Made by a program: the position numbers and the translations under genes
Part shown: piece after piece, positions 16,094 to 25,012 of the stretch
Layout: each line of letters begins with the position of its first letter
How positions within the stretch are numbered: position 1 is the stretch's first letter
The notes under the pieces: model-generated
Told to the model about the DNA's origin: nothing
The model's input: the letters and a program-made list of their open reading frames with translations, nothing else
The model's database searches: none
DNA from: Bacillus sp. RO2
GTDB taxonomy: Bacteria; Bacillota; Bacilli; Bacillales; Bacillaceae_I
NCBI RefSeq assembly: GCF_012911845.1
Contig: NZ_JAAXCU010000050.1
Location: forward strand, 1 to 36,869
DNA length: 36,869 bases
Reading direction: 5' to 3'

Positions 16094-16397
16094 CAAGGTA
16101 GATAGCAACCATTGGGGCTGCGATGGCTAAAACAGAAAGAATAGTGAAAAATACTTTTCGTCCTTTTGGAGTGGAAAAGTATAATTGAACGAGAAGAAAA
16201 TATGTAATACTAGAAATAAGAAGAAACAGGACAAACTTGTATAGTTTTTCCCCTTTGATAATAGCCTTTTCAGTTTGATAGATTCCTAAGTTGGGATCTA
16301 TGGTCAATGGGTTAGTTATTGCCATGATAATCATGCCTAAAAAGATAAAGAGCCCTATAATGTATAATAAATTTTTCATGGATAATTCCTTTTTCAT
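16086..16397 (-). CDS. small membrane protein, three TM segments, 103 residues
   Basis: ATG at 16397 with a perfect AGGAGG 5 bp upstream. Three hydrophobic segments are visible: LLYIIGLFIFLGMIIMAI, FVLFLLISSITYFLLVQL and VFFTILSVLAIAAPMVAIYL, with short charged links and a C-terminal ER. No family recognised. It has its own terminator and is convergent with the glycosidase-like gene and divergent from the EcsC-family gene. Probably an orphan inner-membrane protein. Confidence 0.78.
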   Translation of the reverse strand: MKKELSMKNLLYIIGLFIFLGMIIMAITNPLTIDPNLGIYQTEKAIIKGEKLYKFVLFLLISSITYFLLVQLYFSTPKGRKVFFTILSVLAIAAPMVAIYLER

Positions 16398-16506
16398 CGT
16401 TGCCTCCTAAATATGGTTGTGATTTATTTACGTATGCAGAAAGGAAAAGTTTCACATATAAACAGAAGAGACATCTCAACCTCATAATTCCAAAGGAGAA
16501 ACACGC

Positions 16507-17316
16507 ATGGAAACAAAAGAAACACTGCAAAATGAACTAAAATTAATAGAGAAATGGGAAGAAGATCAAAAGGAGCTATGGTTATGGGAACGGATCGGCC
16601 GTATTCCCTTTAAACTGCTTGATAGATTAACTCCAAGATTTATTCAAGGGAAGATAGGAAGCCTTCTTGATGAACTGGGGAGCTTTATTCAAAATGGAGG
16701 AAGTTATCTTTCAAACGAGAAAAGTGTATTCCATTATTTTGAGAAAAAAACAGGCAGAACTATTACGAGGCTTAAAGATTTTCAAGATGTACCTGTAGTC
16801 GAAATGAAAAAAGCTTCTCTTGAATTAGGAAAAACCCGTAAAAATACAGCTACCTTCCAAGGAGCAAGTACTGGTATCGGGGGAATCTTCACGTTAGTAA
16901 TTGATATTCCTGCAATCCTGGCTATTTCTCTAAAAACATTACAGGATATTGCGATTCTGCATGGATATGATCCAAAAGAGAAAACGGAGAGGATATTCAT
17001 CTTGAAATGCTTACAATTTACATCGGCAGATATTGTTGGGAAGCAGGCAATCCTAAATGAGCTGGCTGATTTTTCGAATGAAGCAATGAAATCAAAAGAG
17101 GTATTCTCCCAACTCCAAGGTTGGAGAGAAGTAACCGTGACATTCACAGAGGCCTTTGGTTGGAAAAAGCTTTTTCAATTGGTACCGGTTGCAGGGATTC
17201 TTTTTGGAGCGTTCGCCAATCGTACTATGGTGAGTGATTTGACAGAAGCTGGAACTATGCTGTATCAGAAAAGAAGAATTATGGAAAGAGTAGACCGTTT
17301 AGAGGTTCAAACCTAG
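16507..17316 (+). CDS. EcsC family protein
   Basis: Resembles the EcsC family, named after the third gene of the B. subtilis ecs ABC-transporter operon; the molecular role is not known. The central part has the family's glycine/alanine-rich hydrophobic segment (FQGASTGIGGIFTLVIDIPAI) and the following LKTLQDIAILHGYDP block, then the C-terminal LVPVAGILFGAFANR hairpin. 269 residues. AAAGGAG lies 9 bp before the ATG. No ecsA/ecsB neighbours are present, so this is a stand-alone paralogue. It shares a bidirectional terminator with the haloperoxidase-like gene. Confidence 0.87.
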   Translation: METKETLQNELKLIEKWEEDQKELWLWERIGRIPFKLLDRLTPRFIQGKIGSLLDELGSFIQNGGSYLSNEKSVFHYFEKKTGRTITRLKDFQDVPVVEMKKASLELGKTRKNTATFQGASTGIGGIFTLVIDIPAILAISLKTLQDIAILHGYDPKEKTERIFILKCLQFTSADIVGKQAILNELADFSNEAMKSKEVFSQLQGWREVTVTFTEAFGWKKLFQLVPVAGILFGAFANRTMVSDLTEAGTMLYQKRRIMERVDRLEVQT

Positions 17317-17353
17317 AAAACAAAAGAATTTTAAGCATTTTAGTGAATTTCTT

Positions 17354-17392
17354 AAAGCCTACTGACCTTAACCTTTCATGTCAGTAGGCTTT
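17354..17392. terminator. bidirectional terminator
   Basis: AAAGCCTACTGA and TCAGTAGGCTTT form a long perfect stem with A-tract and T-tract on its flanks. It lies between the convergent EcsC-family gene (ends 17316) and the haloperoxidase-like gene (ends 17408), so it can serve both. Confidence 0.88.
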
Positions 17393-17407
17393 CATGATAG
17401 TGAATTA

Positions 17408-18118
17408 TTACTGTTTAACATTCTGAACCTTCAACACTTCCACTACCATCCTACCGATTTGCTTCCCAAGCCGTAATCCTTCATCGTTATCTACTTTAAA
17501 GTGAACGCCTGCATACAAGCGAGATTGAGCGGAAGCATCGGTTGTAGCTTTAATCCGGGCTTGTTCCTGCGGGAAATAATAGGTCATTATTTCTTGAGCT
17601 GCTCCAGCTATGCTAGCGTGTGCAGACGGATAGGCTGGAAATCGTGGTGTATCAATAATTTTTCTGATGTTTCTCCCATATTGATTGGGACGGGCAACAT
17701 CCCATAAATATTTTAAATACCAGCAAACTACAAAAACGTCATTCATGGTTGCATGGAAAAATCCTTGCATGCGGGCACAATTTGGGGAGCCCATCGGATA
17801 CTGCTCAGCAAAATCATACAGCATGGTTGAAAATCTTTCTGCAATCTCACCGGTAGCCCAATATTGTGCGTTTTGAATCTGTTGAGGAGTTAGGGTACTC
17901 ATGGTTTGTTCGACAATTTGTAGTTCACTGTTCCAGTCTATAGATAAAGGTTCTTTTATTTGCCAAGTAATTTCTTTTCCAAATGGGTCTAGGAATCTAT
18001 CGGTCCCTTCTCGCCTGATGAAAAACATTGGCCAAAAGCCGGCATTAGGATTTCCAATAGGTGGTGATTGCTCTCCTTGATATGGATATTGAGACCATCG
18101 CCTGTATTCAGTGCGCAT
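17408..18118 (-). CDS. vanadium haloperoxidase / PAP2-like protein
   Basis: Contains the three signature stretches of the PAP2/vanadium-haloperoxidase superfamily in order: KYLWDVARP (KxxxxxxRP), YPSAHASIAG (PSGH-like, with Ala for Gly) and SRLYAGVHFKVDND (SRxxxxxHxxxD). There is no signal peptide and no membrane helix, which favours the soluble haloperoxidase-like branch over lipid phosphatases. It has 236 residues, shorter than classical chloroperoxidases. ATG at 18118 has AAGGGG about 8 bp upstream. Whether it binds vanadate or hydrolyses phosphate cannot be decided from sequence. Its gene is divergent from the MFS gene. Confidence 0.85.
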   Translation of the reverse strand: MRTEYRRWSQYPYQGEQSPPIGNPNAGFWPMFFIRREGTDRFLDPFGKEITWQIKEPLSIDWNSELQIVEQTMSTLTPQQIQNAQYWATGEIAERFSTMLYDFAEQYPMGSPNCARMQGFFHATMNDVFVVCWYLKYLWDVARPNQYGRNIRKIIDTPRFPAYPSAHASIAGAAQEIMTYYFPQEQARIKATTDASAQSRLYAGVHFKVDNDEGLRLGKQIGRMVVEVLKVQNVKQ

Positions 18119-18258
18119 TGTTTCAACCCCTTAGAAAGTTCTTCTAAAATTTCTTTATGATAGTTGGATGAAATATATGTTTAAAAACAATAAGTTCTTA
18201 TGATGGAAGCATGCTAAAATAGGAAGAAATGTCTTAATTGAACAAAGGGGAGAGAGAA

Positions 18259-19554
18259 TTGAAAGGTCAAAAATTAACTTCGGAAGAGATAGTCGCTTCC
18301 CCTGAGAAATTACAACAATTATATCAACGAACACTTTTTATTGTCGTACTTTCTCAAGTATTTGGTGGGGCTGGCCTGGCAGCAGGTATCACAGTAGGAG
18401 CCTTGTTGGCTCAAGATATGCTTGGTACCGATGCATATTCTGGAGTTCCTGTTGCTTTATTGACACTTGGTTCAGCAGGAGCGGCTTATTTGATTGGGCG
18501 TGTTTCACAACAGTATGGACGAAGGGTTGGATTGGCAGGCGGCTTTTTAACCGGAGGAATTAGTGCTCTAGGTGTGGTGCTTGCAGCTGTTACCGACAAT
18601 GTGTGGTTGCTGTTTTTCTCTCTTCTTTTCTACGGGGCAGGAACGGCATCCAATCTTCAAGCAAGATATGCCGGAACAGACCTGGCATCTGTCAAACAAC
18701 GAGGGAAAGCAATTAGTATTGCACTTGTTTCGACTACATTTGGGGCAGTAGCTGGACCCAATCTAGTGGGTGTGATGGGAGATTTTGCAGTTTCCATAGG
18801 TGTCCCGTCATTAGCGGGGCCATTTATTTTAGGAGCAGCAGCATTTATTTTAGCTGGATTGGTATTACTTGTTTTCATGAAACCTGATCCTTTACTGGTT
18901 TCTAAAGCATTGGAAAATGAAAAACGGTTGGATACGGAGAACCTCCCTTTAACTGGTCCAAAAAAGAATAACCGAGGAATCATTGTCGGTGGTTCAGTAA
19001 TGGTGTTGACTCAGATGGTGATGGTGGCAATCATGACGATGACCCCCATTCATATGGGGCATCATGGGCATGGCTTAGATGCTATTGGTCTTGTGATTGG
19101 GATTCATATTGGTGCCATGTATCTCCCTTCATTAGTTACCGGGGTTCTAGTTGATAAGGTCGGGCGTACCGCTATGGCTTCAGCAGCAGGTGTAACATTG
19201 CTCCTAGCGGGAATCGTTGCGGCGACTGCTCCTGGTGATAATTTATTCGTACTAATTTTGGCATTGGCACTACTTGGATTAGGTTGGAACTTTGGCTTGA
19301 TTAGCGGCACGGCAACAATCGTGGATGCCACAACACCTTTAACACGCGCAAAGGTCCAAGGTTCCATGGATGTACTGGTCGCATTATCTGGAGCAACAGG
19401 CGGCATCATGTCAGGTATGATAGTGGCACAAACTAGTTATGCCATACTTTCTATAGGTGGTGGTCTCTTATCTCTTTTATTATTGCCTTTAATTATCTGG
19501 GCAAGTAGAGATAACGTAACTCTTAAACAGGGGAAAAATAAAAAAACGGCGTAA
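18259..19554 (+). CDS. MFS transporter
   Basis: A 12-helix major facilitator protein of about 431 residues. The motif A-like loop GRVSQQYGRRVGL after helix 2 and the pseudo-repeat in the second half (VTGVLVDKVGRTAMASAAG) are visible. A TTG at 18259 is preferred: AAAGGGGAG lies 7 bp upstream. A TTG at 18238 precedes that ribosome site and would add seven residues. The central loop (about residues 215-240) is hydrophilic. Substrate unknown; a His-rich stretch (HMGHHGHG) follows helix 7. It ends in a terminator shared with the convergent gene. Confidence 0.9.
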   Translation: MKGQKLTSEEIVASPEKLQQLYQRTLFIVVLSQVFGGAGLAAGITVGALLAQDMLGTDAYSGVPVALLTLGSAGAAYLIGRVSQQYGRRVGLAGGFLTGGISALGVVLAAVTDNVWLLFFSLLFYGAGTASNLQARYAGTDLASVKQRGKAISIALVSTTFGAVAGPNLVGVMGDFAVSIGVPSLAGPFILGAAAFILAGLVLLVFMKPDPLLVSKALENEKRLDTENLPLTGPKKNNRGIIVGGSVMVLTQMVMVAIMTMTPIHMGHHGHGLDAIGLVIGIHIGAMYLPSLVTGVLVDKVGRTAMASAAGVTLLLAGIVAATAPGDNLFVLILALALLGLGWNFGLISGTATIVDATTPLTRAKVQGSMDVLVALSGATGGIMSGMIVAQTSYAILSIGGGLLSLLLLPLIIWASRDNVTLKQGKNKKTA

Positions 19555-19581
19555 GCAGCAACGTCTGCAAACGCCGTTTTT
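19542..19581. terminator. bidirectional terminator
   Basis: AAAAACGGCG (19542-19551) and CGCCGTTTTT (19572-19581) form a perfect 10-bp stem around the MFS stop codon region. It lies between the convergent MFS gene and the gene at 19584, serving both. Confidence 0.88.
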
Positions 19582-19583
19582 CA

Positions 19584-19886
19584 TTATTTTCCTTTTGTCT
19601 TTCCTATTTCCTCAGACACAACAAAAGCTAAGTCATCATTACCAAACATAGCTAATACCCCTAATACCGTATCGTTTGAAATATCCCCGGCCTCTTCTTT
19701 AGAAACTGTCAATTCCAAAGCTTGAGCAAGTGCGGGGTTATTTGCCTGATCAGGGTATGCTTTTGTATAAAGAGTAAATGGGTCTAATTCATGGTTAATA
19801 CACCATTGCGCAAAAACCAATATCATCATATTCTCCTCTTTTTGGTAGTTTTGTATAATTGCATGTTCCAATTCTTTTTTATCCAT
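19584..19886 (-). CDS. conserved-looking hypothetical protein, 100 residues
   Basis: ATG at 19886 with AAAGGAG about 9 bp upstream. The product is soluble and helical, starting MDKKELEHAIIQNYQKEE, with the central segment MMILVFAQWCINHELDP and a C-terminal VLAMFGNDDLAFVVSEEI. It has the look of a conserved Bacillus cytosolic protein but I cannot name the family. Convergent with the MFS gene and divergent from the large TPR gene. The 160-bp gap before the TPR gene holds no other gene I can see. Confidence 0.75.
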   Translation of the reverse strand: MDKKELEHAIIQNYQKEENMMILVFAQWCINHELDPFTLYTKAYPDQANNPALAQALELTVSKEEAGDISNDTVLGVLAMFGNDDLAFVVSEEIGKTKGK

Positions 19887-20082
19887 ATCAAATTTCTCCT
19901 TTGTTTCTTGTAAACTTATTATATAGGAAATAGGCTAGTGAACCAACAACATCTCTTGTTGCAGCCCTTGTATTATATTAACAGTTCTTTTCACCTATTA
20001 AAAATAGATGGTAAAGAGTAAGGTATCGTCGTATATTTAATTTAGTTATGTGAAAATTTCGAAAGGGATCAGAGGAGAAATT

Positions 20083-23000
20083 ATGATGAAAACCAAACAG
20101 TTGGCACAATTAATGGAAGAGACTAATTATCAAGCTGCACTCCAACTTTTTATTAGTACTTTTACTGAATATACGAAAAAGCCCAGAATATCAGCATTCC
20201 GCGAGGTTCTAACGCTTACGGATGAGGAACTAAGGCCGATTTTACAGGTGATGGACCTTGCTCTGATGGATGATGTTTCTGGAATGCTGATAAGAGCAAA
20301 TTACCGAAAAAAGAAAACAGTTACATCCACGATATGGTATTGTGAGGAACTTATTGATCTTGGAGAATTTATTAAAGCAGAGGAATTGTTATTAACATTA
20401 TTACAACAAGAAGACCTATCAAAAAAAGAAGAAGAAAAAATTGTCTATAACCTGGCTATTGCTTGTATCCGTATGCGCCGATATCACGCTGCCTATGACT
20501 ATATGATGAAATGTGAAGAACTCACTCCCAATTCGATGAAAACACGCTGGGGTTACTACTATCTCCAAAAAGGTGAGTGGGAGGAAGGAGTAAAGCAACT
20601 CCTTGAAGGGTTACAGGATAAGAAAGACGGTGCCTACGCCTTTGGAATGTTAATCAGGCATTATATGCTTCAAGGTAATTGGGAGGAGGCGAAAAGGTAT
20701 ATCGACCGTGCACTCCTACAATATCCTGATTTTCCGAGACTGCAAATGGAAAAATTACGTTATCTTTATAAAACAAAAGAGTGGGCCGAACTGAGGGAGG
20801 CAGTTAAGGAGCTTCAGGATGTTACTCCTTTTCATTGCTATCAGACGGTCAACAGTTTGTGGGTGGCAGAGAGCTTGTACCATCAACATGATATTTCCGC
20901 TTTGCGAGATTTTCTTCAAAAAAATGATACGATTGCTACCCAGTCCCATTTTAGACATCTCCCAGAGATAATTCAAAGTGAATCTATACTATTGAAGAAG
21001 TATAAACCGACCCTTCAAAAAAGCAACTACTGTGTCCCAGCAAGTCTTGAGATGGTATTTAGCATGTATAACCAACATGTTTCACAGGAGGAAGTGGCTG
21101 AGTCCATCTTTACCATTTCAGGTTCCAGTATCTCTAAAGCTATTACCTTCTTAGAGGAGAGGGGATATTATTGTAGATATTTTTATAGCAATGTGGAGCT
21201 CATCAAACAGATGTTACAATCAGGCATCTCGGTCATAATGAGCTTGGAGTATCCTACTTCTTCCCATGTACAGGTCGTGGTTGGATATGATGATAATCTG
21301 CAGTGCCTAATCATTCAGGATCCGAACTTAACAGATGTTGTCTATTTGGAATATGAAAAGTTTCAAGACGAATTCAGCAATAGCCACGCGTTGGCGATTG
21401 CAGTCGTTCCATCACAACAGGCACCTTCTCTCCATTTTTTAGATGAAAAAGAACATGAAATTGCTGCTAGAATACAAGTACTCGGAGAAAAATGTAATGA
21501 GGACTTTTCCGAAGAAGACAAAACATTTATTCGTGAAAACATAACAAACATAATTGTCGCTGCAAGTTTCTTGAAATTCCTAGCTAAACAAGATGAGGAA
21601 GAACTGTTGTCACAAGCTGCAGACGCTGTTGAACAGTCCAATTTTGAGAAAGAATATAAATATCTTATTATCGCAATGGCATATGTTCGTATAAAAAAAT
21701 GGGGGAAGGCAGAGGAATACCTTGCAAATGTTAAACCTCATTATTATCAATCTGCCTACTGGTATCTAAAAGGCAGAATTCATTACGAGAAGAATGAACA
21801 TGATGAGGCAACACAATGCTTCCGAAAAGGCATCACTTTTGAAACGGATGACTTTGTTCTGTGGTCCTATCTGGCGCTTTCCACTTCCTTCAGAGGGCTG
21901 GATGAACAGGCGCTACGTTACTCATCCATTGCAATGGATATTAATAATCTGGATACATTCACCAGAATCAACCATGGAATGATTCTGTTTGATAATAAGT
22001 TTTATACAGAGGCGAGAGAACAATTCAGTTCTGTCTTAAAGGAAGAAAAGTCGCATGGTCATGCTTGGTTTGAAAGAGCAAGATGTGACAATGAACTAGA
22101 ACGGTACCATCATGCAGAAAGGGGATTCCGAACAGCGATTTCACTCGATCCAGAAATAGCTGTACCATATCGTGATCTTGCCCAACTGTACGAATTTGTC
22201 TATATGCAACCGGAGAAAGTGGAACCTCTTTTACAGACCGGATTAAAAGAAACCGACGAAGCGATTCTTCTACTTCTTGAACTTGGTGACTTCTATGAGC
22301 GCCATAAAGAGTATGAGAATGCCAGAGTTCTATACTTACGAGCAACAGAGAAATACCCTGAGGATCCTGCTGGCTGGGTAAATCTTGGTCACTTATTAAA
22401 AGAAGAAGAGAATTTCAGTGACGCGTTCGCATGGCTAAATGAGAACTATGAGAGATTCCAAGATGACAGCGAATATTTGGTGAATGCAGGAAAATATATG
22501 TGGGAAGCCGCACTGGCAATGGATGCGCCCCCAGGACATTTAGAACAAGCATTGTCCTTATTGGAAAAAGGTATTAATTGCGCGCCTACAAACGTGGAAG
22601 ATGCATTGGAACTCTATGTCAATCTGATTGAAGAGACTCCTTATAATGCTCGAGGAATCACGTTTTTGCAAAATAAACACGAAGAAGATGTGGAAAATTA
22701 TCTCTTTCCTTCATATATGGGTTGTCTTTATGAAAGTAGCGGATTTTTGTATCAAGCGAAGGAATGTTATGAATTGGGTCTTTCTAAAGCTTACAAACTA
22801 CTTCCTCTATACCGTCTTGGGGAAATTTTGGTTAAGCTAGGGGAAGATAAGGAAGCAAGAAAATGTTACAAAATGGTCCTTGAACTTGATTCGACTCATG
22901 TTCAGGCCCACCTTAACATTGCTGATATCTGTGATCGACTTAACCATAAGGTACAAGAGCTTTTTCATATCCGTAAAGCTTTTGCTCTTAACCCGTATGC

Positions 23001-24312
23001 TGTAAATATCCAGTACTTAGCCTCTCTTATAAAGGAAAAAGAACTATTGGAACTAAAAGAGAAATTAAATAGTCTTTTAAATGAAAAAAATGCATCTTTT
23101 GTTTATGACAGCCTTGGATATGTTTATGGAGCGTTGGGAGACTATGGCGCAGAAGAGGAGTATGTCTCAAAAGCCCTTGCTCTAGAACCAGAGGAGATCC
23201 CACTTCTTATGCATCAAATACAAATCCTCCTGCGAAAGAAGAAATTTGTAGAAGCCAAGAAAGAAATTCTTCAATTAATATGTAAGGACATCGAAAACCG
23301 CAATTTGTATGAGCTGTTTGTAGAAATTCATGTCAGCGCGGGTTCTATGCTGACTTTGGAAAAAGTCGTAAATCGACTTAAACTTTCTGATCAAGAAAAG
23401 AGTAAAGTCAGCATGTACTCAGCGGTGACCTTCGACAAAGTGCTTATAGCGAGGAGGGAAAACGAAGAGTACGATTTGTCTGAACGAAATTGGTTCAAGA
23501 AGTTGAAGAATTTTGGCAAAGCGAGTGTGGACTTTGGTGTCCTGATCAGTCTTTACGAAAACGCGCTCAAGCAGGATAGGGAAAATGTCACAGCGGTTTT
23601 CTGGCTGGCAGATGTTTACCTGCAACTTGATATGAAAACGGATGCCATCAAGTCCTACGAAAAATTCTTAAAGTACCATTGGGAATCTGATGTAGCCTAT
23701 CAGCTAACCTCTACGATACTGGAGTTACTTGATGAAGAAGCGCCAGCGAAAAAACATCAACAATATTTAGTGCAAGCGAAAGAGCTGGTAGAAAGATGTC
23801 TGGCAGAAGAAGAAGCTTCTAGGTATCTGTCTCAGTATGGTTATGTGCTCAAGCTACTTGGTGAGTTTAGTAAAGCAGAATCAATCTATCGACAAGTTAT
23901 TGAACTTGAATCAGACGATCCGGCTGCTTACTATCAGTTGGCTCTCCTTTACAGAGAAACCAACCGCGTTTTAGAAGCGAAGGAAACAATTTGGAAAGCA
24001 TTAGAACTTGCTCCGGACGATACGCAGATTATGAATGAAGCTAGTATAGCCTTAAGGTTAAATGGTGAATTCCATGCGGCATTAGAAATGGTGGAGAGAG
24101 CATTAGAACAGGATTCAGAAGACGCTATGCTACTTTATAATCGTGCATGCTATTTATCTCTTTTAGGGAAATTCGAAGAATCAGCAGCTCACTTGACTGA
24201 ATTATTCGAAGCAGATGAGGATGGGATTTTCATCGAAATGTCTTTGGAAGATGAAGATTTGGAACCATTGAAGGAAGCAGGAATGTTTCCTTTAGAAGTG
24301 TCAGAGCAATAG
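20083..24312 (+). CDS. giant TPR protein with embedded C39-like peptidase domain
   Basis: About 1409 residues. Roughly residues 1-290 are helical TPR-like repeats. Residues about 300-450 form a papain-like peptidase C39 domain: candidate nucleophile Cys about 315 (SNYCVPASLEM), catalytic His about 395 (SSHVQVVVGYD), then LIIQDPNLTD, which normally supplies the Asp/Asn. About 900 residues of further TPR repeats follow (e.g. AWFERARCDNELERYHHAERGF, AAYYQLALLYRETNR). There is no signal peptide or membrane segment, so it is probably cytosolic. ATG at 20083 or 20086 follows AGAGGAG; an upstream GTG at 20050 lacks a site. No bacteriocin precursor or ABC exporter is adjacent, so a role in leader processing is not supported. 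Confidence 0.85.
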   Translation: MMKTKQLAQLMEETNYQAALQLFISTFTEYTKKPRISAFREVLTLTDEELRPILQVMDLALMDDVSGMLIRANYRKKKTVTSTIWYCEELIDLGEFIKAEELLLTLLQQEDLSKKEEEKIVYNLAIACIRMRRYHAAYDYMMKCEELTPNSMKTRWGYYYLQKGEWEEGVKQLLEGLQDKKDGAYAFGMLIRHYMLQGNWEEAKRYIDRALLQYPDFPRLQMEKLRYLYKTKEWAELREAVKELQDVTPFHCYQTVNSLWVAESLYHQHDISALRDFLQKNDTIATQSHFRHLPEIIQSESILLKKYKPTLQKSNYCVPASLEMVFSMYNQHVSQEEVAESIFTISGSSISKAITFLEERGYYCRYFYSNVELIKQMLQSGISVIMSLEYPTSSHVQVVVGYDDNLQCLIIQDPNLTDVVYLEYEKFQDEFSNSHALAIAVVPSQQAPSLHFLDEKEHEIAARIQVLGEKCNEDFSEEDKTFIRENITNIIVAASFLKFLAKQDEEELLSQAADAVEQSNFEKEYKYLIIAMAYVRIKKWGKAEEYLANVKPHYYQSAYWYLKGRIHYEKNEHDEATQCFRKGITFETDDFVLWSYLALSTSFRGLDEQALRYSSIAMDINNLDTFTRINHGMILFDNKFYTEAREQFSSVLKEEKSHGHAWFERARCDNELERYHHAERGFRTAISLDPEIAVPYRDLAQLYEFVYMQPEKVEPLLQTGLKETDEAILLLLELGDFYERHKEYENARVLYLRATEKYPEDPAGWVNLGHLLKEEENFSDAFAWLNENYERFQDDSEYLVNAGKYMWEAALAMDAPPGHLEQALSLLEKGINCAPTNVEDALELYVNLIEETPYNARGITFLQNKHEEDVENYLFPSYMGCLYESSGFLYQAKECYELGLSKAYKLLPLYRLGEILVKLGEDKEARKCYKMVLELDSTHVQAHLNIADICDRLNHKVQELFHIRKAFALNPYAVNIQYLASLIKEKELLELKEKLNSLLNEKNASFVYDSLGYVYGALGDYGAEEEYVSKALALEPEEIPLLMHQIQILLRKKKFVEAKKEILQLICKDIENRNLYELFVEIHVSAGSMLTLEKVVNRLKLSDQEKSKVSMYSAVTFDKVLIARRENEEYDLSERNWFKKLKNFGKASVDFGVLISLYENALKQDRENVTAVFWLADVYLQLDMKTDAIKSYEKFLKYHWESDVAYQLTSTILELLDEEAPAKKHQQYLVQAKELVERCLAEEEASRYLSQYGYVLKLLGEFSKAESIYRQVIELESDDPAAYYQLALLYRETNRVLEAKETIWKALELAPDDTQIMNEASIALRLNGEFHAALEMVERALEQDSEDAMLLYNRACYLSLLGKFEESAAHLTELFEADEDGIFIEMSLEDEDLEPLKEAGMFPLEVSEQ

Positions 24313-24319
24313 TGGAGAG

Positions 24320-24357
24320 AAAACAGGGGCAATGCACATGGTGCTTGTTCCTGTTTT
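24320..24357 (+). terminator. Rho-independent terminator of the TPR-C39 gene
   Basis: AAAACAGG (24320-24327) pairs with CCTGTTTT (24350-24357). An inner GGCAA/TTGTT helix, partly G-T, extends the stem, and a small GCAC/GTGC hairpin caps it. It lies 7 bp after the stop. Confidence 0.8.
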
Positions 24358-24406
24358 ATTTCCATGCTACTATCATTAAAATAAATGTAGTTTTATAGGA
24401 GGAAGC

Positions 24407-24964
24407 ATGATGGTGCATTCAAGAAAAGTAATTGTATACATCGCACAAAGTGTGGACGGGTATATAGCCAAAAAAGACGATGATATTGGCTGGCTTTCCA
24501 TGGTGGATACCCCTGGAGAAGATTATGGGTATGTAGCTTTTGTAGAAAGTGTGGACACAGTTATCATGGGTAGAAGAACGTATGAGAAAGTATTGTCTTT
24601 TGGCGTGGAATTTCCACACAAAGATAGAAAAACCTATGTTCTTTCCAATTCTAAAAAAGGATCAGATAACAATGTTGAATACTACTCGGGTGATGTCAAA
24701 GAATTAATTGATAACATCCGCTCAACAGGTGGAGAACATATATTTGTTGATGGCGGGGCGGAAGTAATTAAAGAGTTCGTCAGAAAAGACCTAATTGACG
24801 AGTATGTCATATCCACAATACCAATCCTAATTGGGAATGGCATTAGATTATTTAAAGAAACCGAACAAGAAAATAAGCTGGAGCTTTTGGAGAGTAAGTC
24901 ATTCCCTTCAGGACTAGTTCAAAATCGATATATAGTGATTAGAGAAGAAGATAAGCAGGTGTAA
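24407..24964 (+). CDS. dihydrofolate reductase/RibD-C family protein
   Basis: Fold related to DHFR and to the reductase domain of RibD, as in B. subtilis YyaP/YwjB. The N-terminus has VIVYIAQSVDGYIAK, followed by DDIGWL, the nucleotide-binding TVIMGRRTYEKVL, HIFVDGGAEVI and the C-terminal ISTIPILIGNGIRLF. 185 residues. TAGGAGGAAGC precedes ATG-ATG at 24407. The classical DHFR active-site pattern is absent, so it is an NADPH-dependent reductase of unknown substrate. Its terminator overlaps the stop and is the parent of the degenerate copies in the array downstream. Confidence 0.88.
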   Translation: MMVHSRKVIVYIAQSVDGYIAKKDDDIGWLSMVDTPGEDYGYVAFVESVDTVIMGRRTYEKVLSFGVEFPHKDRKTYVLSNSKKGSDNNVEYYSGDVKELIDNIRSTGGEHIFVDGGAEVIKEFVRKDLIDEYVISTIPILIGNGIRLFKETEQENKLELLESKSFPSGLVQNRYIVIREEDKQV

Positions 24965-24990
24965 CTCTATTTGGAGTGCGCCTGCTTTTT
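24955..24990 (+). terminator. terminator of the DHFR-like gene, copied in the array
   Basis: GCAGGTG (24955-24961) pairs with CGCCTGC (24979-24985), an inner ACTC/GAGT helix strengthens it, and five Ts follow. The stop codon of the gene lies inside the stem. Related sequence recurs in front of each later 21-mer cluster. Confidence 0.82.
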
Positions 24991-25012
24991 GTATTTTGGT
25001 TGGAAAAATGGA

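Noticed and set aside
16507-17316. An ecsABC transporter operon
   Set aside because: Only the EcsC-like gene is present; neighbours are unrelated and on other transcripts.
18657-19409. Minus-strand ORFs of about 100 codons within the MFS gene
   Set aside because: They are shadows caused by the GC-rich codons of the transporter and lack ribosome sites.
20083-24312. A bacteriocin or lantibiotic processing locus around the C39 domain
   Set aside because: No precursor peptide with a double-Gly leader, no ABC transporter and no modification enzyme lies nearby.
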